Part shown: positions 25,176 through 36,989 of the stretch, piece by piece
How the letters are laid out: every line of letters begins with the position of its first letter
How positions within the stretch are numbered: the first letter of the stretch is position 1
Source of the DNA: Casuarina equisetifolia
Taxonomy: Eukaryota > Streptophyta > Magnoliopsida > Fagales > Casuarinaceae
Length of the DNA stretch: 64,000 bases
Direction: 5' to 3'
NCBI GenBank assembly: GCA_028551475.1
Contig: CM052358.1
Location: forward strand, 12,507,938 to 12,571,937
Position numbers and translations under genes: made by a program
The notes under the pieces: generated by a model
Told to the model about the DNA's origin: nothing
The model's database searches: none
The model's input: only the letters and a program-made list of their open reading frames with translations

Positions 25176-26854
25176 TCAGATTCCTTCGTTTTCTCGGAGC
25201 TTCCTTTCCTCCACAAGCTGTTTGGCGAAGCCGGCAAGAGCTTCTTCGTTAGTACGCTCGTCCTTAATCTCCTCATATCTGCCAGTTTCTAAATTTACTC
25301 TTGACACTGGCTTCTTCAGTAGCTCCTTCCCAATCTCCACAAGCTTTTGCAGATTCTCAGTGGTCGCAATGTCAACAGAACTCGCATCTCCTGTCAGACG
25401 GTCATCCTATGATCCATATATTTCGGAAAGTATTAACAAGATATACTCATTAATTATATCAAAATTGGTTCTATAAATTTGTCTTTTGGTACCTGAATAC
25501 GGAGGTAATTTTCCTCGCAGTGGCGGTCCTTACAGTTGTGTATTTGGAAGAGGGCAGACACGTAGCAGTCAACCATGTCAGAACTGGCGTCCCCAAAAAT
25601 GTCAACGAACGGAGTGCCACCAGTGCTCCGGTCATACACCCAACGCAACTTACCCCATTTGGAGGCTCCGGCAGCCGTGTACTTGGCTTCATGCTTTGCC
25701 TCACCCGTGCCCAATGATAGAACTAGCTTTCCCTTGATGTGCTCCGTTGGTTCTCTGTTGTATAAACCCGGTTCTTTCCGAATTTCGCTGACGGCGATCA
25801 TAGTCTGTGGAGTAATAACAGTGGATAGGGAAGACAAATTTGGTCAAAACAGATCGACTAAGTAAGCTTCGGCAGCAAACGTGCCTCCAGTATGCTTACA
25901 GGGTTATTGGCAGCAACTCCGCCGTCAATGAGATCGAAACTGCGAGTCCTTCCCTCAGCATCCCGTGTAGCAAAGTAGTGTGCGGGGAGAAAAGTGGGTG
26001 CTGCAGAGGTGCCGATGCAAACATCTGCTAGCCTAGGATTCTTCAGATCATCCAGTTTTGCCTGTTCAAAAAGAGGGCCCCGTTAAAGACCGTTTAACTT
26101 AGTCATTTGTTACAACAATAACAAGAATTTGGGTTGACTTTCCAGCCAGTATTTAGTACTATACGCACTTCTTTGGTTGAAAAGATTACTGGCTGAAGGA
26201 GCTTGATATCGAAGGTTGGTATGATCAGGTTTGTTAGGGTCTGCTTCAGAGTAAGGTCGCCGAGTAGCCCGTTTAACAATGACCGCAGGTACATCCCGTC
26301 GTACCTTGGTCCCTTCAAGTACTGGAACTTCCTTGTTACTGAACTCAGACAGCTTCTGGAACTGGTTCCATGAAAACCCAAATTTATGAGAATACAATGG
26401 CACCCAAATTTTGTTGATCCCCTTTCACAAATGGTAAAAATTATTGGAAAAGGCTTTCTGATTTTATGCTAGGGTTTACCTGTTCTGGGGAAAAATCTTG
26501 GGAGAGTGCTCTAAATAGAAGTTGGTGATGTCCTTTGCAGCATACATGGGACGGTTTTCCTTGCTGGGAGCTGTAAGCATGGTGGCGACTAGCCCACCCG
26601 TACTTGTTCCTGCGACCATGTCGAAATAGTCTGCAACTCTTGCATTCGGCCCGTCCAACTCCTAAAAAGGCCATAGACACATGAAAATTACGAAGGAAAA
26701 CGAAAATATGAAAAAGAGACGGGTGTGGTTGGCGAAGTACCTGAAGCTTTGATTCAAGAAAGCCGAGAAGGGTGGCCGGAATTATCCCTCTAATGCCACC
26801 TCCGTCAATGCTTAACACAGTTACCAATGCTCTCTTTCCAAGACCAGTCGCCAT
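25176..26854 (-). CDS. Patatin-like phospholipase / acyl hydrolase, copy 1 (intact)
   Basis: Six exons on the minus strand: 26854-26741, 26661-26480, 26361-26169, 26061-25900, 25804-25493, 25406-25176. All introns are GT-AG and phases agree, giving 1194 coding bases and 397 residues, the usual length for plant patatin-like proteins. The oxyanion loop DGGGIRG is at residues 17-23. The nucleophile elbow GTSTG has Ser58. The catalytic Asp is in DGG at 209-211, and GTSAAP is at about 180-185. This Ser-Asp dyad hydrolyses acyl esters of phospho- and galactolipids, releasing free fatty acids. I see no signal peptide, so a cytosolic enzyme acting at membranes is likely. The C-terminal exon begins [10 protein letters not shown]. 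It is the only complete member of the local array. Confidence 0.93.
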
Positions 26855-26968
26855 CTGGATTCAACAGAACTTTCTTAAACTTCAATCTCGCTTCTCCCAG
26901 CAGATCAATGTCAGTTCGACACTTAATTCTACGTATGATGTAATGCAAATGTGAAGATCAACTGTGGG

Positions 26969-26976
26969 TATTTATG
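26969..26976 (-). promoter_or_regulatory. Possible TATA box of patatin copy 1
   Basis: The minus strand reads CATAAATA about 115 bp upstream of the start codon. The same element is kept at 29871-29878 (copy 2) and 33862-33869 (copy 3), in a well-conserved proximal region. Confidence 0.4.
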
Positions 26977-28250
26977 ACAAGAACTCAAAGAAGGCATGTA
27001 GCATCCCATGGCCCCTGCGTGTGGAAATAGGACATTGTTTATCATTCCACTTGCTCGTCTCGAGGAACTGAAGGCATATTTTTATTACTTTGACGAAGAC
27101 CTTAAGCCAAGGAACTTAGAATACAATGTCAGCATTCCATGGTCATGCTACGTCATACCAAATGCGGAATTCAAATTAACGGCGTCAAAACATCAGTTTC
27201 CTCCTCTCTGAAACTTTTTGGTTGGATCCTAGAAAATTTTAGTTAAGAATTTAATTAAAATCAATCTTACCAATAAACCCGAAAAAAAGAAAATCACTTG
27301 CAAATACGAAGCCATCTGATCGTGTATGGCTGGACTCTCGAATACTTTCCCACGTTATGCGGCATCAATGCTTATTATGGTCGTCCCAAATGCCTACCTC
27401 CTAGAATTGCACGCCATGTCCTGTGTTTCATTTCACACCGTTTGTTAGTGATTAGGTGGAATCTTCATCACAAGCACGTGCCAAAACGAGTGCATTTTTC
27501 AGGTGTTAGGTCCATAGGAACGATTAACTTATAGCTAAATTGGGTGACCAAGACCTGGGAATAGGGAAGACAACAATATCTTCCTTTCCAGGTACAAAGA
27601 TTTGTACAGTTCCTCTTTGTCTTTAGAAAGTCTGGAGAGCAGACCATGACTTGTCTTCTCGAGTTCTGTCATGGGGTTCACATTAGTGTTAGGCCAGCGG
27701 AACCAAAGTATATAAGTTGCCCTCATCTGTGTTAATGGAAGATTACAATCTAGAGTTTTATTCTTTTGAGACCTAGGACCTGTGAGTCAATGGCTTTTGC
27801 CTGGGAGCTGAAACTTCAATCTTGCTGTGTAGGAGTCTTCTTAAAAAAGAGTGAGAGAGACAAATCGAACCGCTATTTGTTTAATTGAAAGAGAAACGGA
27901 ATTCAATACTTCTGAACTCAACTAAAGCATTGCAAGCATACGTCAAAGCGTATATCGAATTCTGATTCCTAAGGGCAATGCTCAAGACAAAAAAGATGCC
28001 TCCAGCTATGCGTGTTTTCGCGCTTGGGCCTTTTAAGTTTATGAGTGGAAATGATGTGGTAGAGAATTGATCCTTAGAAGGTATTAATTCTTCTTTTTTA
28101 ACCATCGTTGGTAGGAAAAAGAAGAAAAAAGCACATAAAACAAAACAACAGGAATAAGCTATGCCCACTCAATGAAAATCATAAACAAGAAAAGGTCACA
28201 TTACCAATGCAGTAATTAGCTTGACTAAATTCTTTACAAAAGTGGTCAAA
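26977..28250. other. Upstream region of patatin copy 1 (duplicated unit)
   Basis: This stretch is homologous to the upstream DNA of copies 2 (29880-31092) and 3 (33870-34910, then 40585 onward). The far part (about 27900-28170) matches 41686-41970. No gene is supported. A minus-strand open frame at 27535-27726 is only partly kept in the other copies and has stops there. Confidence 0.6.
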
Positions 28251-29413
28251 AAAACTTAATTATTTAGTTAAAATTCGATATTGTCTACTATTTCTTCCTT
28301 CTTTACCTTTTTAATTAAATAATATTCAATAGGTGAAAATAGTTGATTGAATTAAGAGGTGATAGACATGGTTCAAAATCAAAACTTCTGCTCTCAGTAT
28401 CATGTTCAGTTATCATTTAAATTAATCTTAAATTAATTTTCTAATACTTAACAAATTTTACTTTGATAAAAGCTCATAACTAGTTAAAGTCATCACTTTT
28501 TATCAACTTATGTTTCTGAATAATTAGTGTTTCTACATGGTCTAATAACTTTGAATTTAATTTAAACTCTATCTTTCTAATTCTTCTTCTATTTTCAAAA
28601 ATTCGTCTAAAGATTTTTCAATGCTAATTAAATGGTTAAGCCATTTTCTATTGAACCACAATATGGAATAATTCAATTCAAATAATATCAATTTTCAAAA
28701 TCTAGCTTTATAATTTACCCCTCACGTTCTGATAAATGAGTAGAAAGCATAAGTAGAAATCTTTGAAGAAAATATTATTCATCCAGTGTAACGAAGTAAA
28801 AGACAAAACAACATCACCAAGGGAAGTTAGATGATCAACTAAGCCAGTAACAAACTGGACCCTAGACAAGGTTGGATTAAGCTAAAATAGTTTAGCTTGT
28901 TATTTTCAATTGTTTGTGAACTTAAGCACAAATGTGGAAATCAATGAATTGCCCTCTATGTGATTGTTTCTCCGATCTATCTACATCATAGTTTGTTTTG
29001 AATAATATGCACCTACTATCTAATTGTATGATAGTTTTGTAGGATTGTTCTCCAATTACCTTTTTCTTTGGTTAAAGAGTTATTCAAGATTCCTAGTGAA
29101 AGAAGGTAAGATACTGGTAGGATGGACCACATAATCTAATTCCGTCAATTGAATTAAAAACCCTAATTTGAAAAATCCCAAATTTATTAATTGAATTTTT
29201 CTTGATGATTTACAAGTATAAGTATGATCTATATATAGAAAATTGTATAGAATCAAAAATCAAATTCAAAACTAAATTCACGTTTGAAACGAAGAAGAAC
29301 GAAGAATCAGGTTAAGGATGCCGATAATGGAACGGCTACGGATTCGGTCGCAGGGACAAACTCGGTCGTGCGGGCGTATGAGTGCGAACGACTGCGACTT
29401 GGGTCGCGAAGCT
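28251..29413. other. Spacer between patatin units 1 and 2
   Basis: The region is AT-rich. 28251-28415 resembles 62814-62971 elsewhere in the window. 28957-29089 is the downstream block of the patatin unit. About 29106-29413 is unrelated sequence that replaces the rest of patatin copy 2; its CG-rich end (minus strand CGCGACCCAAGTCGC) looks like a fragment of a retroelement LTR, but I cannot identify it. Confidence 0.45.
28957..29089. repeat. Patatin-unit downstream block, copy 2
   Basis: Related to 22787-22969. Here it lies only about 325 bp from the broken end of the patatin fragment, versus about 2.2 kb in unit 1. Confidence 0.6.
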
Positions 29414-29756
29414 AAATAGAAGTTGGCGACGTCCTTTGCAGCATACATGGGACGCTTGTCCTTGTTGGGAGCTGTAAGCATGGTGGAGATTAGCCCCCCC
29501 GGTACTTGTTCCTGCAATTATGTCGAAATAGAATGCAATTCTTGCATTCGGCCCGTCCAACTCCTAAAATGGCCATAGACAAACGAAAATTACGAAGGGA
29601 AACGAAAATATGAAAAAGAGGTGGATATGGTTGGTGAAGTACCTGAAGCTTTGATTCAAGAAAGCCCAGGATGGTGGACGGAATTATCCTTCTAATGCCA
29701 CCTCCGTCAATGCTTAGCACAGTCAAAGACGCTCTCTTTCCAAGACCAGTCACCAT
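29414..29756 (-). pseudogene. Patatin-like gene fragment, copy 2
   Basis: Exon 1 (29756-29643) is complete with 38 codons, but the oxyanion loop reads DGGGIRR instead of DGGGIRG. Exon 2 starts at 29563 and keeps GTSTG, then has a run of seven G where six would keep the frame (about 29499-29505), so the reading frame shifts. Homology stops abruptly at about 29413, after the codons for NFYLA; exons 3-6 are absent. It was formed by tandem duplication and then truncated. Confidence 0.92.
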
Positions 29757-31092
29757 TTGGATTCAACAGAGCTTCTTGAACTTCAATCTCGCGTCCCCCA
29801 GCAAATTAATGTCAGTTCTACACTTAATTCTGTGAATGAAGCTATGCAAATGTGAAGGTCAACTGTGGGGTATTTATGACAAGAACTCAAGGGATGCATG
29901 TAGCATTCCATGGGCCATGCATGTGCGAATACAACATTGTTACTACTCAACTTGCTAGTCTCGAGTAACTGTAGGCATATTTTTATTTCTTTGGCGAAGA
30001 ACTTACCAAATCAAGGAACTTAGAATTCAATGTCAGCATTCCATGGCCAAGAAACGTCATACCAAATTCGGAATTCAAATTAATGGCGTCTAAACATAGT
30101 TTCCTCCTCTCTGAAACCTTTTGGTCTGATCACAGAAAATTTAATTAAAATCAAACTTACCAATAAACGGAAGGAAAAATCATATGCAAATGCAAAGCCA
30201 TCTGATCATGTATGGTTGGAGTATGGAATAGTTTTCCGCATTGTGCGACATCAATGCTTGTTACAACATTTTTCAGACTTATGGTCGGCGTCGGAGATTG
30301 TTACCTCGTGTGTCCACTTGTCCTAAGTGACGACCTCCTAGGGTTCCACGGCATGTCCTGAGGTTAATTTCAGACCGTTTGCTAGTGGTTAGGTGGAATT
30401 TTCATCTCCAAAGCAGCACCGAGTCAAACGTTGACTTCAACAAATATTTTTTTTCTTACTAGAAAAAGACATACAATAAATAGGGCTTAAAATATGTTCA
30501 TCTGGTTGAGCACGTGCCAAAACGAGCGCATTTTAGCTATTAGATCCACAAGGGCAAATAAATTATGATGACCTAGAAATGGGGAAGTCACCAGATCTTT
30601 CCACTTTTAAAGATTTCTACAGTTCCTCATTGTCTTTAGAGGGTATAAAGAACCGGGACATGACGGTCTTCACAAGGTCCGTCAGAGGGTTCACATTAGT
30701 GTTAGGCCAGCGAAACGTCAAAACGGTTGAACAATTAACGCGCAACGAAAGACTATGAATTGCTCTCATTTGACTTGAGGAAGCTTCCAATCTAATGGTT
30801 TTTCTTCTTCTTCTTCTTCTTCTTCTTTTCTGTCTTTTTTTAAAAAAAGAGTTGGAACATGTGAGTCAATGGTTTTGGCTTGGGAGTTGAAACTTCAATC
30901 TCCCTTTCTAGGAGTCTACTTACATTAGATGAAAAAGTTGGCAGAGAGAGGGGATGAGTGAGAAAACAAAAAAAAAAATAGAACACAAAAAATAAAAGTA
31001 CCAAAACTCCTAATAGGACTTCTTTTTTGTTTCTTTTAAATTTTTTTCAATTATGATTCTTGGGTTTTTAACACTACTTGGCATTGCAAGAC
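29757..31092. other. Upstream region of patatin copy 2
   Basis: Homologous to the upstream regions of copies 1 and 3. The last segment (about 30860-31092) pairs with 34850-34910 plus 40585-40795 of unit 3. Contains a CTT microsatellite at 30801-30828. Homology ends near 31092, where a gypsy relic begins. Confidence 0.6.
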
Positions 31093-32295
31093 GTGTAACT
31101 CTTGGCGTGATTCGTTAGCATTACCAGGCCTAATACTTGTGCTTCGAAGAGAGCCTCTTTCAACGACAAAAATGCTCCTTCTAACTACTCACTTCATATA
31201 AATTTTTCCTGTTTAAGCAAATCCATCAGTGGCACTACGATTCTCCCAAATGTTTTAACAAAATGGTGGTAATAACCAACTAATTTTAAAAAATTATCAA
31301 AATTGTCTCACGTTTTCCTACCGTTAGCTACCTTGACCTTTTTTTAACAACCACACCCCTTCAATTGACAACACGGCCTAGAAATTGGAATCCACTCTTA
31401 GTAAATTTGCATTCAAACTCTTTCACATAAAGTTGATGCTCTTCTAAAACAAAGAAAACAATTTACAAATGTTCACCGTATTCTATCTAGTTGCAACTGT
31501 AAATCATTATATCATTATATCATTAAAAGATACTTCAACAAATTTCCTCATAGATTGCCAATAAATAGTGTTCATTAGTGATAGGAAGGTGATAAGGGTT
31601 CTGGTTAGGCCAAAAGGTATAATCGAAAATTTGTAATGCTCATTGTGTGTCCTAAAATTTATATTACTCACATCCTCCAGTTTGATTCTAATTTGATGAT
31701 AATTGGCCCTGTGATCAACTTAGAAAATATAATAGCCCGTGCAATTCACCTAGAACTTTTTCTATTGTAGGAATTGAAAAATTACCTCTTATTTTATTTT
31801 ATTTTATTTTATTTTGTTAAGCTCATGATAATCTATACAGAGCCCCTAAGAACCATCTTTTTTCTTCACTAGTAAGAAAAAGGATTGATACTGTGCTAAA
31901 TGAATCTGGCTTCTAACAATTTTCCCACTATTTTTTCGATTTAAAACTTCTATGCAATTGATATTTGTATGGCCGAAGTGACACAGGCCGACCTGGTTTA
32001 GTCAATATAATTTTGTGATCTTGGTTTCTGGCGGGCAGAAGCCTACTGGGCCCTACGAAAATGTCCTGGTACTAACCAAGGAGAGAACAGAGCTCACGCT
32101 ACACCTTTGGATTGGGTCACTTTTGGTTTTGTCTTCTTTGCGTGTTCATGTTGTTGCGAGCTCCTTCCCCATTTGATTGCTATCAATAAGCCGATATAGA
32201 GGTGCATTTCCCTCTTGGAATTGTATTGCCTTGCCTACGATTGGGAATTTTATGCCCCATTGGTTATCTAAAGGGTTGTCATGCCCTTCATGGCG
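31093..32295 (-). pseudogene. Ty3/gypsy RT-RNase H relic
   Basis: On the minus strand, degraded gypsy polymerase motifs appear in order: FFLLVKKKDGS and CIDYHEL (about 31830-31895), IIPFGLT followed by an LMN motif (about 31560-31640), HQLYVKEFECKFT (about 31400-31440), VGYYHHFVKTFGRIV and LMDLLKQ (about 31215-31300), SLKEAL (about 31155). Frames are broken throughout and no LTRs are visible. The relic fills the gap between the upstream arm of patatin unit 2 and the broken end of patatin copy 3. Confidence 0.8.
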
Positions 32296-32364
32296 GGAAA
32301 AGTATTAATAGGATATACTTATTAATTATATCAAAATTGGTTCAATAAATATGTAGTTTAGTAC

Positions 32365-33748
32365 CTGAACACGGAGGTAATTGTAATCCTTACAGTGGTT
32401 GTTCTGGAAGAAGGCAGACGCGTAGCAGTCAACCATATCAGAACTCGCATCCGTAAATATGTAAACGAACGGAGTGCCACCAGTGCGAGGGTCATACAAC
32501 CAATTCCACTTACCCCATTCGGCGGCTTTCCCTGCCGTATACTGCTTGCCTTCGACGCGCTTAGGATGACCCGTTCCCAATGATAGAACTAGCTTTCCCT
32601 CGATGTGCTCCGTTGGTTGTATGTCATATAAACCCGTTTCATTCCAGATTTCGCCGACGGCAATCATAGTCTGCGGAGTTAATTAACCTTGGATAAGGAA
32701 ACTTGACAACTTGGCCCAAAACAGGTCAACAGAGGCAAAGCCTCGGCAGCAAACGTGCCTTCATCAACAAAGTAGCCACTTACAGGGTTATTGGCAGCAA
32801 CTCCGCCGTCAATGAGATCGAAATGGCGAGTCCTTCCCTCAGCATCCCGTGTAGCAAAGTAGTGTGCTGGCAGATAAGTGGGTGCTGCAGAGGTGCCGAG
32901 GCAAACATCTACTAGCCTAGGGTTCTTCAGATCACGCAGTTTTGCCTGTTCAAAAAGAGGACACCGTTGAGACCATATAACCGACATTTGTCGCAACAAT
33001 AACAAGAATTGGGCTGACTTTCAAGCTATTTATTGATCCTAGGTAGCCACATACTTCTCTGGTTGAAAAGATTACTGGCTGAAGGAGCTTGATATCGAAG
33101 GTTGGTATGATCAAGTTTGTTAGGGTCTGCTTCATAGTAAGGTCGCCGAGTAGCCCCTCTAACAATGACCGCATGTACTTACTGTTGTACCTTGGCCCCA
33201 TCAAGTCCCAGAACTTCCTTGTCATTGAAGTCAGATGGCTTCTAGAACTGGTTTCATAAAAATCTAACGTTAGTAGAATATAGTGGCACTCAACCTTTTT
33301 TGATGCCTTTTTTAAAAATGGTAGAACTTATTGAAAAATGCCATCTGATTTTATGCTTTTCATGAGAATTTACCTCTTCTGGGGAAAGATCTTGGGAGAA
33401 TGCCCTAAATAGAAGTTGGTGATGTCCTTTGCTGCATACATGGGACGACTGTCGTTGTTGGGAGCTGTAAGCATGGTGGAGACAAGCCCACCCGTACTTG
33501 TTCCTGCAACAATGTCGAAATAGTCTGCAACTCGTGCATTTGGGCCGTCCAACTCCTAAAGAAGCCATAGACACAAGAAATTACTAAGGAAAATGAAAAT
33601 ATGATAAAAGAGGTGGGTATGGGGGCTTAAGTACCTGAAGCTTTGATTCAAGAAAGCCGAGGATGGTGGCGGGAATTATCCCTCTAATGCCACCTCCATC
33701 AATGCTTAACACTGTCACCGAAGCGCTCTTTCCAAGACCAGTCGGCAT
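32365..33748 (-). pseudogene. Patatin-like gene copy 3, missing its last exon
   Basis: Five exons on the minus strand: 33748-33635, 33555-33374, 33247-33055, 32945-32784, 32670-32365. Lengths are the same as copy 1 except exon 5, which is two codons shorter. All splice sites are GT-AG and no stop interrupts the 319 codons. DGGGIRG, GTSTG and the DGG aspartate are all kept. The final exon (77 codons with stop in copy 1) is missing: intron 5 homology ends at about 32295 and a gypsy relic follows. If intron 5 is retained, translation would add 13 residues and stop at 32326, giving a 332-residue protein with the catalytic core but no conserved tail. It could be a truncated expressed gene; I class it as a pseudogene. 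Confidence 0.85.
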
Positions 33749-34910
33749 TTGGACTCAACTGAGTTTCTTAAACTTCAATCTCGCGTCCCTCGGCAGATCA
33801 ATGTCAGTTCCTCAACTAATTCTGTGTATGAAGTAATGCAAATGTGAAGATCAACTGCGGGTATTTATGACAAAAACTCGAAGAAGATATTTAGCAATCC
33901 ATGGCCCATGCATGTGCGAATACAACGTTGTTTACTATCCAACTTGCTCGTCTCGTGTAACTGCAGGCATATTTTTATTTCTTTGGCGAAGACCTTACCA
34001 AACCAAGGAACTTAGAATACAATGTCAGCATTCCATGGCCTATGTCGAGCGAAACACGGAATTATCCAAACGTCAGTTGCCTTCTCTCTAAACCTTTTGG
34101 TCTGATCATAGACAATTTCAATAAAGAATTTAATTAAAATCAAACTTACCAATAAACGGAAGAAAAAATCATATGCAAATACAAAGCCATCTGATCGTGT
34201 ATGGCTGGAGTATTGAATAGTTTCCCGCATTGTGGCACATCAATGCTTGTGACAATATTTGTCAGACTTACGGTCGGCCTCGTAGGTTTCTACCTCGTAT
34301 GTAAACTCGCTCTAAACGAGGATCTCCAGGGATTCCACAGCATGTCCTGTGGTTAATTTCACACCGTTTGTCGGTGGTTAAGTGGAATCTTTATCTCCAG
34401 AGCAGCACCGACTAAAGCGTTTACTTCAACAAATAATTTATTTTTCAAAGAAAACAAAGACATATACTATAAATACGGCTTAAAATATGTTATTATGATC
34501 GAGCACGTGGCAAAACGAGTGCATTTTTTGGCTATGAGATCCACAAGAGGGAATAACTTACTGTTAAATTGGATGACGATGACCTGGAAATGGGGAAGTC
34601 ACCGGATCTTTTCCACGTTTAAAGATTTGTACTGTTCCTCTCTGTCTTTTGAATGTATGGAGAACCCGGCCATGTCTTGTTTTCGCGACGTCTATTATGG
34701 GTTTACGCGGAACGTCAAAACGCTTGAACAATTAACGCGCAACAGAAGTATATGAGTTGCCCTCGTTTGGCTTAAGGAAGCTCCAGTAGAGTGGCTTTTC
34801 CTTTTTTTCTCCCTACTTTTTTTTTTTTTTTTTTGAGAGAGCTGGTAACTTGAGAGTCAATGGTTTTAGCTGGTAGATTGGAGTTGAAAACTTCAATCTC
34901 GCTTTCTAGG
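33749..34910. other. Upstream region of patatin copy 3, proximal part
   Basis: Homologous to the upstream regions of copies 1 and 2. It is cut at CTAGG (34906-34910) by a copia insertion and continues at 40585. Confidence 0.65.
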
Positions 34911-35165
34911 TGTACGAATATGAGCCCCACATCACCGATCAAGTCACCATCCCGACAATGGGTCAGAGGCGTGCTCCAAAAAGCTCCTTTACAAGCCTAG
35001 ACTGGAATCAAGTCACAGTAAAAAGAACACGCGTGAAAACTCTATTTAATCAACCAGATACCTCTTTGTAAATTATCACGGGAACAATTTCTCCCGTTTA
35101 TTGGTTTGCTTGTTAATAAGAATAGCAAGATTCACCCATATTTTGAGTTCCTCGTTGTTTTTTCA
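34911..35165 (+). repeat. 5' LTR of the 34911-40584 copia element
   Basis: TGTACGAATATG to GTTTTTTCA; 255 bp, matching 40330-40584 at about 95%. Confidence 0.93.
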
Positions 35166-35390
35166 TGGTACCCAAGCCAACTGCGAATTTTTTCAAAATC
35201 GCACTCCATACTTGCCGATTCTCCAATCCAAACCGAAACACGCTTCTGCACCTCACACAATTCTGCTTTTTTGGCCTTTTCTGTTCTGTTTTTCGTCATT
35301 ATCGGCCACAAAATCGTATCCTTCGACCACTTCCTCATCTCTGGCCATCGCAAAACACCTCTGCGACAATGTCCAATCCCCTGCTAAAAA

Positions 35391-35648
35391 CAACATCGTT
35401 TTCCTAACGAACTCGTAAGCATAACGACATCGTTATGACAATATTGCTCATATTTACCCTAACCTCGTCAATACGATGTCGTTAGGCTTCCTTGCCTTAA
35501 TCTACTCAAGCAGAACGACGTCGTTATCAACCCTCCTCATAAACAGCTCAACACGACGTCATTGAAAATTTTGCTCTAATTTGCCCACGTAGAAACGACG
35601 TCATCTTCACTGCGGCTCACATTTACCCTAGCACAAAACAACGTCGTT
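35391..35648. repeat. Seven spaced copies of an ACGACGTCGTT palindrome
   Basis: Near-palindromic motifs start at about 35391, 35423, 35473, 35513, 35553, 35594 and 35637, at intervals of 32-50 bp, in the untranslated leader of the copia element. The consensus is AACGACGTCGTT, with an ACGT core. Confidence 0.8.
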
Positions 35649-35906
35649 TGACCATCGTGCCTTAATCGATGGTTGATGACTACTCCATCTGCACCAGTAG
35701 CCAACCAGTAGAGCTCCGCCTTATGTGCCGCCACACCGCAATTACATGAGGCGAAATGTTCCACCTCCCAAGCCGCCTTTAACCCACCAAACTCCACCGC
35801 AAGTCAATACTCCGCCACTCTGGAATTTTGAAGAAACCAACAATAGGGTCTGAGTCAAACTTGACTTCACTGACCCGCTCTATCTATCCACTAGAGACAC
35901 CAATTC

Positions 35907-36930
35907 TCTCACTCTAGTGACCGTGAAACTCACCCGCAGCTCAAATTATGTTGTTTGGTACGAGACGATGCTAATTTCACTGTCAATCAAGAACAAGCTA
36001 GTCTTTGTCGACGGGTCTTACCCGAAACTAGAGGAGGGTCACCACTTCTGCCACTCTAGGAATGTTGTAATCAAGTTTGCCGCAGTTGGATTCTCAACTC
36101 AATCTCAAAGGAGCTCCATGGCGACTTGATTTACACCCGCTTCGCCACAAAACTTTAGGCTGAGTTTCGCACCTGGTACAATCAGGTCAACCCGAGTCAA
36201 ATTTACAACCTAATCACCCATCTCTAGTACATCAGGCAAGGGGGAAGTTTGATTTCGGTGTTTTTTAGCCAACTTCGCGAACTTTAGGAAGAATATGACT
36301 TAATTATGGAGCTTGAGTCTGCCAGAAATTTAGGTTTATCCGCCGTGCATCTGCCACCAAGAGAAAATGAAGTTTTATTAGTTCATGCACGGCGTTGGTG
36401 TAGTCTATTCAGCTGTCTAAGATCAAATTTTCATGATGAATCCGCTTTCTGACGTTTTTCAGGCCCATTCAATCCTTATCAAGGTCGAGTATTGGCGAAT
36501 GAGGTAGGGAAGATGGCCGCGGATTACAGCTTTGTTGCGGCGAACTCTTCATCCGACACAATAGGCTCGTACAACCACTTTGGACCTGTTGAAGCAGAAT
36601 GACCTATTGCGGCAACATCAACGTAGTCAGTGCTAACCGAGAACGACGCGTCGTTCTCACTTAAGGCCGCGTAGAACAACAGGTCATTTAAAGGTTGTGA
36701 AAATAATAGGTCGTTTAGAGGTTGCGAAAACGACAGGTCATTTAGGGCAGCTGAAAAATGCCAAATTTATGGCCGAAAAAATCACACTTGGGAAAATTGT
36801 TATTGCCTTACTAGCCCCCAATGTGAATATTGCAAAAATTATGGGCATGAGCACAAAGAATGCTATAAGTTGCATGAAAGCAAAAGCCAATTTGATGGTT
36901 GATGATTCAAATCAGGTCTTCATCACCAAG
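35907..36930 (+). pseudogene. copia gag relic
   Basis: Begins with the gag-type N-terminus LTVKLTRSSNYVVWYE at about 35915. Near the C-terminus are three 27-bp repeats (about 36674-36752; residues like CENNRSFRG). Then comes a first zinc knuckle whose second cysteine is tyrosine, and an intact C-E-Y-C-x4-H-x4-C knuckle at about 36818-36860. Frame breaks lie between. A perfect 20-bp palindrome is at 36639-36658. Confidence 0.8.
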
Positions 36931-36989
36931 ACTGACTACCAACGTTTTATGAAATTTGTCAAAAAGGACTCTGAAGATAGCCATGCTTA

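Noticed and set aside
27535-27726. Minus-strand open frame upstream of patatin copy 1, partly conserved in copies 2 and 3
   Set aside because: Copies 2 and 3 have stops or frame changes in it, and no family match comes to mind. The conservation is explained by segmental duplication.
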